The notes: generated from the sequence alone by a model not told the origin. A DNA stretch of 64,000 nt from a bacterium (GCA_016124235.1 WGOC01000027.1:42575-106574); one strand, 5' to 3'. Counted from the stretch's first letter, positions 8,647-18,061 are shown. Program-made: numbers and translations.

Positions 8647-11600
8647 ATGATCGATACCCGCGAGCAAGTCGTGTCGTCCTCCTCTGCTGCCACCCGGCGG
8701 CGCTCCAACGGGCGCGTTGCCAGCAACCGCTCCCGTACCGCTGTTTCGTCCCGTAAGTCACGCAAGTCGCTCCGCGTTGAACGAGTATTTAGTGATGCCA
8801 AAACGAAACCGTTTGACCAGATCGAGTGGGACCGGCGGACGGCCGAAATCACTGACGATTCCGGCAAGGTGATTTTCAAACAGGAAAACGTCGAAGTGCC
8901 GAAATCGTGGTCGGTGCTCGCCACGAAGGTGGTTGTCTCCAAGTATTTCTACGGCGAGCAAAACACGCCCGAGCGGGAGACGTCGGTCAGGCAGTTGATC
9001 CATCGCGTGGCGCGGACGATCGCCGATTGGGGCGTCAAGGATGGCTATTTCAGCAAGGCGGACGGTGAGATCTTTTGCGATGAGCTGAGCTGGTTGTGCG
9101 TGAACCAATACGGCGCGTTCAACTCGCCTGTGTGGTTCAACGTCGGGCTGCACCACCAGTACGGCATCGGTAAGAAATCGGACAAGGGCAACTGGCACTG
9201 GGAACCGAAGCTCGGCGAAGCCAAGCGCGCCAACACACAATACGAATTCCCGCAGGGCAGCGCCTGCTTCATTCAGTCCGTGGACGACAACATGGAGTCG
9301 ATCATGAGGCTCGCCTACAGCGAGGCGATGCTCTTTAAGTTCGGTTCCGGCACGGGCACAGATCTTTCCCCGATTCGTTCGAGCAAGGAAAAGCTCTCCG
9401 GCGGCGGTCGGCCCAGCGGTCCGATGTCGTTTTTGAAGGTGTACGATCAGGTGGCCAACGTCGTGAAGTCCGGCGGCAAGACGCGTCGCGCCGCCAAGAT
9501 GAACACGCTGAAGGATTGGCACGGCGACATCGAAGAATTTATCGAGGCGAAGCAAATCGAAGAAAAGAAGGCCTGGGCGCTGATCGAGCAGGGTTACGAC
9601 GGCTCGTTCAACGGACCGGCCTACGGCTCGGTGATGTATCAGAACGAAAATCTTTCGGTGCGTGTGAGTGATGAGTTCATGAACGCGGCAATCGATGGCC
9701 GGGAATGGTGGACGCGCTCGGTCACAACTGGCAAACCGCTCGAAAAGAAGGACGCTCGCACGTTGCTCAACAAGATCGCCGAGGGTACGTGGATTTGCGG
9801 TGACCCGGGCCTGCAGTACGACGGCCCGATTCAGAAATGGCACACCTGCAAAGGCACGGAGCCGATTCATTCGACCAACCCGTGCTCGGAATATGTGTTC
9901 CTCAATAACACGGCCTGCAATCTGGCGTCGTTGAACTTGATGAAATTCAAGCGCCCGGACAGCTCGTTTGATGTGGAGCGATTCAAGGCGGCGGTGCGGA
10001 TTTACATTACGGCGCAGGAAATCCTCGTTGATAACGCCAGCTATCCGACCAAGGAAATTGCCGAAAACTCGCACATCTTCCGCACGCTCGGTTTGGGTTT
10101 TGCCAACCTCGGTTCGCTGATCATGAGCTACGGCTTCGCCTACGATTCCGACGAGGGACGCGCGTTGGCGGGTGCCATTACGGCGATCATGACGGGGCAT
10201 GCCTACGAACAATCGGCCCGGATCGCCGGCGTCATGGGCTCGTTTGCCGGATTGGATGACGCCCGTTGCTCGGGAGTGCCGAAGCCATTGAAGAAGGACA
10301 ATCGCGAATCGATGCACGGCGTCATTCAGTTGCATCGCAACGCCGTGGAAGAGATTCAGCCGAGCTTGGAATTCAATTACCTCAAAGACGAGGCCCGGCA
10401 GACCTGGGATGCCGCGTTGGAACTCGGCGACCAACAGGGCTATCGCAATGCGCAGGTCACCGTGCTGGCCCCGACCGGTACCATCGCCTTCCTGATGGAT
10501 TGTGATACGACCGGCGTCGAACCGGACATCGCGTTGGTGAAATACAAACTGCTGGCCGGCGGCGGCATGTTGAAGATCGTCAACCGCACCGTGCCTCAAG
10601 CGCTCGAGCGCCTCGGTTACTCGGCCAACGAAATCAAGGACATCATCGACCACATCGAGAAGTACGACACGATCGAAGACGTGACTGAGGAAGGCCTGAC
10701 GATTTCGAGCGGGTTGCGGCCGGAACATTTGTCGGTGTTTGATTGCGCGTTCAAAGCGTATCGCGGCAAGCGTAGCATTCATCACATGGCGCATTTGAAA
10801 ATGATGGGAGCCGCGCAGCCTTTCATCTCCGGCGCCATTTCGAAAACCGTCAACCTGCCCAACGAAGCGACCGCCGCGGACATCGCCGACGCTTACATTC
10901 AGGCGTGGAAAATGGGCCTCAAGTGTGTCGCTATTTATCGTGATGGTTCAAAGCGTTCGCAGCCGTTGAATACCAAGAAATCCGGTGCCGGCACGGAAGT
11001 GGCGAAGGTGTCTGAAGACGCGACCGGCCGGATCAAGGATCTGGAAGCCGAAGTCGGACGCCTGCGCACGGAAGCCGGAATGCCGCTCCGACGTCGTTTG
11101 CCCGAAACGCGCACAGCCGTGACGCACAAGTTCGACATCGCCGGCCACGAAGGTTACCTGACCGTGGGTCTGTTTGAAGACGGTCAACCGGGCGAACTGT
11201 TCATCACGATGGCCAAGGAAGGTTCAACGATCGGCGGTCTCATGGATGCCGTTGGCACATTGACTTCGATGGCGATGCAATACGGTGTGCCGCTTGAGGC
11301 GCTCGTGAAGAAATTTGCCCATCAACGATTCGAGCCGTCCGGTTACACCAAAAACCCGGACATCCGCAATGCGTCGTCGATTATCGATTATGTATTCCGC
11401 TGGATGGCGGTGCAGTTCATTCCCGGCTACCGCGAGAGCATCCGGCCCGCGATCGCCCAGCCAGAGCTTGCCATCCCCGGGCTCTCGGAAGCGGAAAAAA
11501 AAAGTGTGAACCGGCCGGTGTCTGACCTGCCTTTGGCTGAGGATACCGAGTTGGTTTATCGCAGCGAAAAAGCGCAGCCGGCGAAATTGGCCAAGGTGGA

Positions 11601-11745
11601 TCCGCATGCCGGGCCAGCCACCACGGTGAACATTTTTGTGAACCAGCAGGACGCGCCCAGTTGCCCGAACTGCGGCCATATCGCCGTGCGCAATGGAGCC
11701 TGTTACAAATGCTTGAACTGCGGCGAAAGCCTCGGTTGCTCGTAA
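8647..11745 (+). CDS. nrdJ: Adenosylcobalamin-dependent (class II) ribonucleotide reductase
   Basis: 1032 residues, ATG at 8647. The enzyme reduces ribonucleotides to deoxyribonucleotides using B12, with no oxygen needed and no small radical subunit. Residues 1-40 are Ser/Arg-rich. The catalytic cysteines can be placed: C207 in GSACFIQ, C413 in NPCSEYVF (thiyl radical position) and C424 in NTACNLASLNL, which pairs with C207. ALAPTGTIAF-like glycine loops follow (VLAPTGTIAFLMDCDTTG). A C-terminal extension includes a TSCPD-like region (about 815-930) and a four-Cys zinc finger (CPNCGH ... CYKCLNC) at the very end, as in long NrdJ proteins. No nrdA, nrdB or nrdD is nearby. A terminator follows within 30 bases, so it is monocistronic. 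Confidence 0.96.
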   Translation: MIDTREQVVSSSSAATRRRSNGRVASNRSRTAVSSRKSRKSLRVERVFSDAKTKPFDQIEWDRRTAEITDDSGKVIFKQENVEVPKSWSVLATKVVVSKYFYGEQNTPERETSVRQLIHRVARTIADWGVKDGYFSKADGEIFCDELSWLCVNQYGAFNSPVWFNVGLHHQYGIGKKSDKGNWHWEPKLGEAKRANTQYEFPQGSACFIQSVDDNMESIMRLAYSEAMLFKFGSGTGTDLSPIRSSKEKLSGGGRPSGPMSFLKVYDQVANVVKSGGKTRRAAKMNTLKDWHGDIEEFIEAKQIEEKKAWALIEQGYDGSFNGPAYGSVMYQNENLSVRVSDEFMNAAIDGREWWTRSVTTGKPLEKKDARTLLNKIAEGTWICGDPGLQYDGPIQKWHTCKGTEPIHSTNPCSEYVFLNNTACNLASLNLMKFKRPDSSFDVERFKAAVRIYITAQEILVDNASYPTKEIAENSHIFRTLGLGFANLGSLIMSYGFAYDSDEGRALAGAITAIMTGHAYEQSARIAGVMGSFAGLDDARCSGVPKPLKKDNRESMHGVIQLHRNAVEEIQPSLEFNYLKDEARQTWDAALELGDQQGYRNAQVTVLAPTGTIAFLMDCDTTGVEPDIALVKYKLLAGGGMLKIVNRTVPQALERLGYSANEIKDIIDHIEKYDTIEDVTEEGLTISSGLRPEHLSVFDCAFKAYRGKRSIHHMAHLKMMGAAQPFISGAISKTVNLPNEATAADIADAYIQAWKMGLKCVAIYRDGSKRSQPLNTKKSGAGTEVAKVSEDATGRIKDLEAEVGRLRTEAGMPLRRRLPETRTAVTHKFDIAGHEGYLTVGLFEDGQPGELFITMAKEGSTIGGLMDAVGTLTSMAMQYGVPLEALVKKFAHQRFEPSGYTKNPDIRNASSIIDYVFRWMAVQFIPGYRESIRPAIAQPELAIPGLSEAEKKSVNRPVSDLPLAEDTELVYRSEKAQPAKLAKVDPHAGPATTVNIFVNQQDAPSCPNCGHIAVRNGACYKCLNCGESLGCS

Positions 11746-11770
11746 ACCCGATCGATGACTGTCGTGCCCA

Positions 11771-11796
11771 AGCCGGAGCGAAAGCTCCGGCTTTTT
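11771..11796 (+). terminator. Intrinsic terminator of nrdJ
   Basis: A perfect 9-base-pair stem AGCCGGAGC / GCTCCGGCT is closed by a GAAA tetraloop and followed by a run of five T. It lies 25 bases past the nrdJ stop and fits a Rho-independent terminator on the plus strand. Confidence 0.9.
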
Positions 11797-11821
11797 CATG
11801 TCAACATTTACTCAGCCACCC

Positions 11822-12206
11822 CTATGGGGTCACCGGATTTGCGCGGAGAAAGAAAGTGGCACTACCGGTCGGAGGGACAAAGACTACCGGGCGGGGCGTC
11901 GGTGAAACTGGGATGGTGGTTAGAGGTTGCCAGGCAGCCGTTGGGCCGAGCGAACTGGTGCCGTCCAATTGAACACTCGTGCCGGCATCGCCGCTGACGT
12001 TCACCTGAATCGTCGTATCAAGAGCTTGGACGCCGGACAGGTGCCTCGTTGCGGTTGTTTCGGGGACGGACTGAACGATCTGCAGCGGCGAGTAACTCGC
12101 TCCCGCCATGACGATAGTTTTTGAGCCTGCAGCGGCTTGGCTGCCCGAAACGAAAAACGGCGATTTGGCCCGAATCCAGTTGAGGCCATCATCGGACATG
12201 AATATT
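11822..12206 (-). pseudogene. C-terminal part of the beta-propeller gene, separated by a frameshift
   Basis: In the +1 frame relative to the gene at 12207-13820, the reading continues without a credible start of its own: EIFMSDDGLNWIRAKSPF, matching the SDG-x-W blade motif of the upstream part. It then ends in the Verrucomicrobial C-terminal module (VQLDGTSSLGPTAAW ... TFFLRANPVTP). The frames meet near 12207-12215, where dropping one base joins GGYEHQLV directly to EIFMSDDG. The simplest view is one gene of about 670 residues broken by a single-base insertion; a sequencing error cannot be excluded. There is no separate start with a ribosome binding site. Confidence 0.65.
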
Positions 12207-13820
12207 TCAGACGAGCTGGTGCTCATAACCGCCAAAGGCCAGCCAGCGACCATTGAAGTGGAAGATTTGCGATGGTGCAACAAGCCAGGAGCAATTGAGG
12301 CTTTCCCAATCCTTCAAGCTTGTCGAACGGTAGAAATTTTTCTGGTCGTCGTTGGCGAACCAATATCCGTCTTCATACGCAAAAGCCTCCTTGGCGGGAT
12401 CATCCAGCGGTCCCCAATTCTGGCCATCGGAGGAGATAAGTTTGCCGGAGACAAAGGTTCCATTGGCAAAGAATACGTCCAGTGATGAGGTGGCTGGTGG
12501 AATGGAACTCCAACTCAAAAGATCACTGGATCGATAAATGATCCCACCGAAAGAAGTCGCCACCCAGACTCCGTTTCCGTACGCCACTTTTTGCAAATCG
12601 TTCTGTATTTCCGGTGGCGTGGTCATCGACCAGTTCAATCCGTCAGTGGATTGCCAGACGTTTTGTCCTTGGACCGCCACCCATTTGCCGTCGCCGTATG
12701 TAAGGCCGGTAAAGTTCGGACCGGAGGATACAACTTTGAGCAGTGACCAGTTGACACCGTCCGTCGATTCAAAAATGTCAAAATCTCCACTACCAATCCC
12801 AACCATTTGGTTGTTCGCATAATGCAATTCGGTCACCTCGGAGGAACCAGGGTCCCCCGCAATTACCTGAGGGTTCAAATTCTCCCAATTGTCCAGATCA
12901 TAGGAGCGGTAAATATTTCCACCACCATCGCACAGGTAGTAAGAACCGCCGGCAAACGCGACATCATTTGCGGTGGGACCGGAGTGACTCGTCCAAGTCG
13001 AGCCGTCGGCGCTGTCCGCGATCATACCTCCCACCAATATCCAACGGTCATTGATATGACGCATACTGGTTATTCCGCCCGTTGGCTTCCATGAAATTTG
13101 ATTCCAATCAATTGCATTCGTCGATGTCATCACCTCGGATCCAACGGCCAACCATAGGCCGTTTGCGTATGCCACCATCGTCGCCGAATTCGGAAGAGAG
13201 GTGGCTTCCAACGTCCAGTTCGTACCGTCGGTTGAACTCGCCCATTGCGTGCCATTTCCCACGGCAATCCATTTGCCCTGGCCATAGGCGAGTTGCTTCA
13301 TACCCTCCAGCTGGGGCGGTGTGAGTTTGGACCACGAGCCGTCGCTTTGACGGAATAGAATCGTCGTCACGAATCCGTTTGAATTGCTGTCGTCGCCGAG
13401 AGCAATCCAGTTGGGGCCATCCACGCACAAATCAGAACCGAACGTCACATTGGGTGTTGTTTCCCTGGTCCACGTCCATCCGTCCGGGCTCGTCAACACA
13501 CTTCCCGTGTCGCCACCGGCGACAAAAAGTCCATTGTCATAATGTACTCGCGACAGGTGAACACTGCCATATTCGTAGTGTGATTGAATATCCGCTTCGA
13601 CGACTGACCACGCGCCGCTTGTCGTGCCACGGATAATGGTGCCCAAGCGCCCCGTTGCGACGACTGCGTCGCCGCTGGCTGCGATGCTGTAGAGTGAGTT
13701 TCCCGTAATGGGCCTACTACGCCAGACCCAATTGAGGGGCTCGGCTGCCTCGGCAGTTAGCGCTCCAGCAACTCCAAGTAGCAAGACTACTCCGCGAATG
13801 TGCGCTTTTTCGAATTTCAT
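12207..13820 (-). CDS. Secreted beta-propeller-like repeat protein (frameshifted at its 3' end)
   Basis: 537 residues from ATG 13820; this start has AAGGA at better spacing than the ATG one codon earlier. A signal peptide (VVLLLGVAGALTAEA) is followed by about ten repeats of roughly 40-50 residues. The core runs like YGQGKWIAVGNGTQWASS then TDGTNW, with variants SADGSTW, STDGLNW and SPDGWTW. Such repeats form sialidase- or YCF48-like beta-propellers; no catalytic residues are evident. The reading stops early after GGYEHQLV, and the rest of the protein continues in another frame (11822-12206). The intact product would therefore be secreted, all-beta and about 670 residues. Its function is unknown; binding of a surface ligand is only a guess. 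Confidence 0.7.
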   Translation of the reverse strand: MKFEKAHIRGVVLLLGVAGALTAEAAEPLNWVWRSRPITGNSLYSIAASGDAVVATGRLGTIIRGTTSGAWSVVEADIQSHYEYGSVHLSRVHYDNGLFVAGGDTGSVLTSPDGWTWTRETTPNVTFGSDLCVDGPNWIALGDDSNSNGFVTTILFRQSDGSWSKLTPPQLEGMKQLAYGQGKWIAVGNGTQWASSTDGTNWTLEATSLPNSATMVAYANGLWLAVGSEVMTSTNAIDWNQISWKPTGGITSMRHINDRWILVGGMIADSADGSTWTSHSGPTANDVAFAGGSYYLCDGGGNIYRSYDLDNWENLNPQVIAGDPGSSEVTELHYANNQMVGIGSGDFDIFESTDGVNWSLLKVVSSGPNFTGLTYGDGKWVAVQGQNVWQSTDGLNWSMTTPPEIQNDLQKVAYGNGVWVATSFGGIIYRSSDLLSWSSIPPATSSLDVFFANGTFVSGKLISSDGQNWGPLDDPAKEAFAYEDGYWFANDDQKNFYRSTSLKDWESLNCSWLVAPSQIFHFNGRWLAFGGYEHQLV

Positions 13821-14113
13821 CATATTCCTTTGCTTTGGATGGTGTCCCCTGGAACTTCCATAGCCCCCACGGAACTCCCACCCATTAAGTGCCAATTGGA
13901 ATAAGACAGCGTACGGGCTGAATCATCACGATCACATTTTCGCGGAAGATTGCATCTATTCCATCAAGTAGAATGCAGAGAACCATAATCTCATGCACCA
14001 AGTTGTGCAGGAAGAGAATACGAACGAGCAGCTGCGTTCAGGCTGAGAGCCGTGTGAGCAGAAGTGCTGAGCGCTCGCGCCGGCAAGACCGAACCATCAA
14101 TTTGCGATGGCCA

Positions 14114-14620
14114 TCACTTGCTGCTGACTTCGGTCGACATTTCCGGTGGATGCACGAGGGTTTGGAAAACGACGCAGTAGCGTTCGGTCAATCGCACCAG
14201 CGTTTTGATTTGTTCTTCGTCCGCATCGGTATCGAGCTGAAGCTTGAGCCGGATTCGTTGCAAGCCCACCGGGATTTCCTTGGAAACACCGAGCGTTCCG
14301 CGAAAGTCCAGATCGCCCTCGGCGACCAACGTGGCGTCGCGCAGCGGAATGCCAAGGGCGGTTGCGACCGCGTTGAGCGTCACACCCGCACAGGCGACCA
14401 GAGCTTCGAGCAACATATCGCCTGAACAGGCACCAAGACCATTGCCGCCGGTCGCAGGATGCAGGCCGGCGGTGACGATGGCCTTGCCGGTTTCGAGCTT
14501 GCAACTAACCCCGTCTCCCAGTCGTCCGTGCGCTCGCAGTGTTACCAACGCGGTTTCAGGTTGCGCGCGATAACGGTCTTTCAATGGCGCCTGTGTCGCG
14601 CGAAGTTCGTCGGCGTTCAT
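14114..14620 (-). CDS. OsmC/Ohr family protein
   Basis: 168 residues from ATG 14620; longer upstream frames only run into the neighbouring gene. The OsmC-like fold is indicated by the central stretch GLGACSGDMLLEALVACAG, which opens the long helix and carries two Cys. It continues with LNAVATALGIPLRDATLVAE and a C-terminal TERYCVVFQTLVHPP with a third Cys. Classical OsmC/Ohr enzymes reduce organic hydroperoxides with two Cys, one on the central helix and one later. The spacing here is closer to the general OsmC-like group (YhfA type), so peroxidase activity is probable but not certain. It lies 68 bases downstream of an exported methyltransferase on the same strand and may share its transcript. 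Confidence 0.85.
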   Translation of the reverse strand: MNADELRATQAPLKDRYRAQPETALVTLRAHGRLGDGVSCKLETGKAIVTAGLHPATGGNGLGACSGDMLLEALVACAGVTLNAVATALGIPLRDATLVAEGDLDFRGTLGVSKEIPVGLQRIRLKLQLDTDADEEQIKTLVRLTERYCVVFQTLVHPPEMSTEVSSK

Positions 14621-14688
14621 ACGTATTGATGCAAGGAATTTGGGCTCGCCAAAACGGTGGGCAGCGATCGCTGTGTTGTGTTGTCGAT

Positions 14689-15408
14689 CTACTTTTTCCG
14701 GAAGCGCACGAGATAATTGTCGTGGAGAAAAGTGGCGCCACCATCGTCCAGCTTTTCGAAGCCCGCATCCTCGATTTCCTTTTCGAAGACGTCCTGTCCA
14801 GCGCGAACATGGTTCAGGGTCCAATCCGAGCTCTTGCCGGGAATGCGTTTGAAATCCACGAGCACGACCAGACCGCCCGGTTTCAGCGCGCGATGGATGC
14901 TCGCCATCGTGTCCTTCGGGAATTCGAAATGATGATAAGTGTCGCAGATGAAGACCAGGTTCACTGAATACGCGGGCAGGTTCGTGTCCTTGTCGGCGCC
15001 CAGCACCGTTTCGACATTGCTGTGACCTTCCTTGGTGGCGCGTTCGGCGATCTCCTTGAGAAACGGTTTGGCAATGTCGACGGCATAGACCTTGCCCTCA
15101 TTGCCGATAGCGTCCGCAAAAAGCATGGTGAATAATCCGGTGCCGGCGCCCACGTCCGCGACGTTCCAGCCGGGTTGCACGCCGGTCGCTTTCACGATTT
15201 CCTTGCGATGCGCATAGACCTCGCGGCTTTCCGTTTCGAAGCGGCCCACCCAGTCATCCACGTTTAATGAGGGATTCTTGAATGTGTCGTTGATGCCGGG
15301 CTTGACGCTTTGCTCCTGGGCGCCGACGGGAGCCGGCGACACGAAGTTCAAACAAGCAACCAACGTCGCAAAGACAATTTGGGAGAAGCGGAAAAGCAGT
15401 CGTGGCAT
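14689..15408 (-). CDS. SAM-dependent methyltransferase-like protein with a signal peptide
   Basis: 239 residues from ATG 15408. The first approximately 31 residues form a Sec-type signal (PRLLFRFSQIVFATLVACL, then PVGAQEQ). The rest is a class I methyltransferase fold: motif I VADVGAGTGLFTMLFA, acidic motif II VYAVDIAK, motif IV LVFICDTYHHF and RALKPGGLVVLVDF. The AdoMet loop looks intact. Related proteins with signal peptides are common in Planctomycetes and Verrucomicrobia, yet AdoMet is a cytoplasmic cofactor, so the true role is unclear; it may have another ligand or the signal may act as an anchor. It is followed by an OsmC gene. A terminator separates it from the chemoreceptor gene upstream. 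Confidence 0.8.
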   Translation of the reverse strand: MPRLLFRFSQIVFATLVACLNFVSPAPVGAQEQSVKPGINDTFKNPSLNVDDWVGRFETESREVYAHRKEIVKATGVQPGWNVADVGAGTGLFTMLFADAIGNEGKVYAVDIAKPFLKEIAERATKEGHSNVETVLGADKDTNLPAYSVNLVFICDTYHHFEFPKDTMASIHRALKPGGLVVLVDFKRIPGKSSDWTLNHVRAGQDVFEKEIEDAGFEKLDDGGATFLHDNYLVRFRKK

Positions 15409-15462
15409 GGCGGCACAGTAACGCGTCCGCTCCAATTGTCGAGCGCACGCTCGAGCAAAGAA

Positions 15463-15491
15463 AGATGCCGGCCGCAGCTGGACCGGCATCT
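15463..15491 (-). terminator. Intrinsic terminator after the first chemoreceptor gene
   Basis: Stem AGATGCCGG (15463-15471) pairs perfectly with CCGGCATCT (15483-15491). Read on the minus strand it is followed by a T-rich run (TTTCTTTG). It lies 28 bases past the chemoreceptor stop at 15519. Confidence 0.8.
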
Positions 15492-15518
15492 CGGTAAATG
15501 CGTAATGGTCTACTTAAA

Positions 15519-17183
15519 TCAGAAGTCCTTGAACAAGGCGTCGTTCCCATTTCCGCGGCTTGGTTGCGAATGGCGATTGCCAGCGAAAGATGTCGTGATC
15601 GGAGTGCCGGAGCGCTGCGCCGGTTTCGATTTTGTTACGGGCGGCAGCGGGAGTTCATCGCGATGATCGGAAGTCGGATTCGGATTTTTCGTCCCGTGGT
15701 CGTGATCGATCGCCATCGATTGGCGGGCTTTCGCGCCGTTGACAAGTTGTTCAAGTGTATCGGCTGCCTGCAACAGGCTCGACATTTGTGCCCGAACTTC
15801 GTTGGAAGCGGCGGCCGTTTCCTCGGCTGTGGCTGCGTTGTGTTGCGTCACCGTTTCCATCTGAGTGACGGCGAGTGAAATGTGTTCGAGGCCCTTGCTT
15901 TGTTGGGCCGACGCGTGCGCGATTTCGCCGACGAGTTCATCGACTTTGCGAGCTTGTTCAAGAATGTGCTGCAAACCGCCGACGACCTTGCCGCTCATGG
16001 TGACGCCTCGCTCACTTTTCTCGATGTTGTCCTGGATGAGCCCGCTGGTCTCGGTGGCGGCCTGGGCACTTCGCTGGGCCAGGTTCCGAACCTCCTCGGC
16101 GACGACGGCAAAACCAGCGCCAGCTTCACCGGCCCGGGCCGCTTCAACGGCGGCGTTCAAAGCCAGAATGTTCGTTTGAAAAGCGATCTCGTCGACGGTC
16201 TTGATGATCTTGCCGATGTTGTCGCTCGCGGCTTTGATTTCGTTGATGGCCTGGACCATCTGTTCCATGTCGGAGGTGCCCGTCTCGGCCGCGCTGCGCG
16301 ATTCGGCGGTGAGGCCTTTGGCCGTGGCCGCGTGTTCGGCATTGCGTCGTGTCATGCTGGAAAGTTCCGTGAGGCTGGCTCCGGTTTCCTCGATGGAGGC
16401 GGCCTGTTCCGTCGCGCCTTTGGCAAGTTCCTGTGTCGAAGCGTCGATCTGAGCAGAGGCTTCGGCGACGCATGTGCTGGCGGACGTCAAAGCCGTCGAA
16501 GCGCTTTGAATGCGGCGAGAAATGGAATTACTCAGGGAAATCCCAAGGACCAGAGCAAGCAATACGCCGCCACCGATTGCGCTCGTGGTGGCGATGCCGA
16601 TCTCGGATTGCAGCGTGGCCAGTCGTTGTTTGTCGTCGCCGGAGGAAGCTTCTTCGAAGGAGGTGACCTGCTTCACCAAGTCGTCCATTTTGCTGGTGGC
16701 CGGACGATCGATCCCGCGAACGAGTTTGTCGACCGTCTGCCCGGCTTGCGGATCGGCCTGGTCAAATTGCTTGAGCGCTTCACGGTATTTCGGCCCGAGG
16801 GCTTTGTGTTCGGCGATCGTTTCCGCAACGAGATTCGTTTCCACGGATTTGGTGGCGAACAAGTCCTGCAATTGCGCCAACAAATCCTGAGTCTTGGATT
16901 CCTCGCGAACGAACGCGGCCAGATATTTTTCAAAAAGCGCTTTGTCATTGCCGCGCAACAGGACGTCTTTCCATTCCTGTACCTGGATCTTAAAGCTCAC
17001 TTGTGCGGTCCGGGCGAGATTGATTGATTGGGCGAGAAAGGCCCGTCGCTCGGCGATGCGCGCGCTGGTTTTCTCCATTTCGCCCAACGTCTTGCTGAGC
17101 CCAAATTTGGAGATCAGCCCCACGATGAGGGTGGTGCAGGCGACGGCGCCAAAGGAGAGAAGTAGTTTTGTTTTGAGTTTCAT
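15519..17183 (-). CDS. Methyl-accepting chemotaxis protein with FKDF tail
   Basis: 554 residues from ATG 17183 (MKLKTKLLLSFGAVACT). Two membrane segments, at about 8-29 and 203-222, flank a helical ligand-binding region of the four-helix-bundle type. The cytoplasmic signalling domain carries the highly conserved hairpin tip DEIAFQTNILALNAAVEA followed by AGEAGAGFAVVAEEVRNLA. No obvious HAMP motif is visible after the second membrane segment. A disordered linker (about 465-545) leads to a C-terminal -ALFKDF. The FxxF pattern fits the aromatic-x-x-aromatic pentapeptide that tethers CheR or CheB in other receptors. No che genes are nearby. A second receptor with the same tail lies at 31141-32781. 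Confidence 0.93.
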   Translation of the reverse strand: MKLKTKLLLSFGAVACTTLIVGLISKFGLSKTLGEMEKTSARIAERRAFLAQSINLARTAQVSFKIQVQEWKDVLLRGNDKALFEKYLAAFVREESKTQDLLAQLQDLFATKSVETNLVAETIAEHKALGPKYREALKQFDQADPQAGQTVDKLVRGIDRPATSKMDDLVKQVTSFEEASSGDDKQRLATLQSEIGIATTSAIGGGVLLALVLGISLSNSISRRIQSASTALTSASTCVAEASAQIDASTQELAKGATEQAASIEETGASLTELSSMTRRNAEHAATAKGLTAESRSAAETGTSDMEQMVQAINEIKAASDNIGKIIKTVDEIAFQTNILALNAAVEAARAGEAGAGFAVVAEEVRNLAQRSAQAATETSGLIQDNIEKSERGVTMSGKVVGGLQHILEQARKVDELVGEIAHASAQQSKGLEHISLAVTQMETVTQHNAATAEETAAASNEVRAQMSSLLQAADTLEQLVNGAKARQSMAIDHDHGTKNPNPTSDHRDELPLPPVTKSKPAQRSGTPITTSFAGNRHSQPSRGNGNDALFKDF

Positions 17184-17347
17184 TTGACCGGTACACAAAT
17201 GTGCGTCGGAAAAATGCAGGGGAGCATTAGTCGACGAATGTCGGCAGGGTGTAGATCGGAATTCGGCCGATAAGCCTTTAACAAATATTGCTCATGGAAG
17301 AGCAGGTCGCGTTCGGGTCCGCACTGGCCGGGGACCGAGCCGCTCTA

Positions 17348-18061
17348 CTAAATATCCGTAAAGACGCGGGTATTGGCGCGACTCTTGACGACCCGGGCGA
17401 GCGGGGTCGTGCCGTCGTGTTTGAGGGATTCCTCCAGTGCGTGGGCTTTGCCCGCGCCCGACGCGAGAACCCACACTTCGCGTGCCGCCGCGATCACTTG
17501 ATAACCGATTGTGATGCGTTGGGGCGGCGGCTTCGTGGCCGTAACCGGACGATAGATGTCTGGCAGCTCGCGGGCGGCTTCCGCTTCCTCAGGAAACAAA
17601 GATGCGACGTGCCCGTCTTCCCCCATGCCCAGAAACACGAGGTCGATTTCGGGAACACCTTGTTCGTTTGTCGATGCAATTGCGCGGAGCCTTTCGGCCG
17701 CTTGAACGGCGGTGCTGCGACCGTCATCCTCCGCACACAACGGATGAACGTGGGCCGGATTCACCGCGAGTGGATCGAGGAGGTTGGTTCGCGCGAGTTT
17801 GTAGTTGCTGTCGTCACTCATCGCGGGCACGCAGCGTTCGTCCCCCCAAAATATTTCGACGTTGCGAAACGAGACCGCTTCCGAGAAGGCAAGCCGCGTC
17901 GTCGCTTGAAAAAACGTTTTGGCGATCCGGCCACCGGACAACGCGACGATTTGTCGGCGGTTCTTGCGGGCGGCTTCACGGATCCTTTCGATCCACAGTT
18001 GGGCTACCCGTTCAGCGAGCGCGTCGGCTGAATCAAAGCGTTCAAGTTCGAAGTTCGACAT
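17348..18061 (-). CDS. pgl: 6-phosphogluconolactonase
   Basis: 237 residues from ATG 18061. A NagB/RpiA-like fold is shown by the N-terminal QIVALSGGRIAKTFFQ loop, FWGDERCVP with catalytic-site acids, DDSNYKLAR and LGMGEDGHVASLFP, a signature of the DevB-type lactonase. It hydrolyses 6-phosphogluconolactone, the second step of the oxidative pentose phosphate pathway. It lies 52 bases downstream of zwf on the same strand, so the two steps are encoded together. SGG replaces the more common SGGSTP loop, a small deviation at the phosphate-binding site. Confidence 0.93.
   Translation of the reverse strand: MSNFELERFDSADALAERVAQLWIERIREAARKNRRQIVALSGGRIAKTFFQATTRLAFSEAVSFRNVEIFWGDERCVPAMSDDSNYKLARTNLLDPLAVNPAHVHPLCAEDDGRSTAVQAAERLRAIASTNEQGVPEIDLVFLGMGEDGHVASLFPEEAEAARELPDIYRPVTATKPPPQRITIGYQVIAAAREVWVLASGAGKAHALEESLKHDGTTPLARVVKSRANTRVFTDI

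Noticed and set aside
8758..10794. 678-codon open frame antisense to nrdJ
   Set aside because: It is in register with the GC-biased third positions of nrdJ; its translation is Arg/His-rich with no domain, and nrdJ is certain.
12196..12225. Programmed +1 frameshift in the propeller gene
   Set aside because: No known slippery codon with internal Shine-Dalgarno site is present; mutation or sequencing error is simpler.
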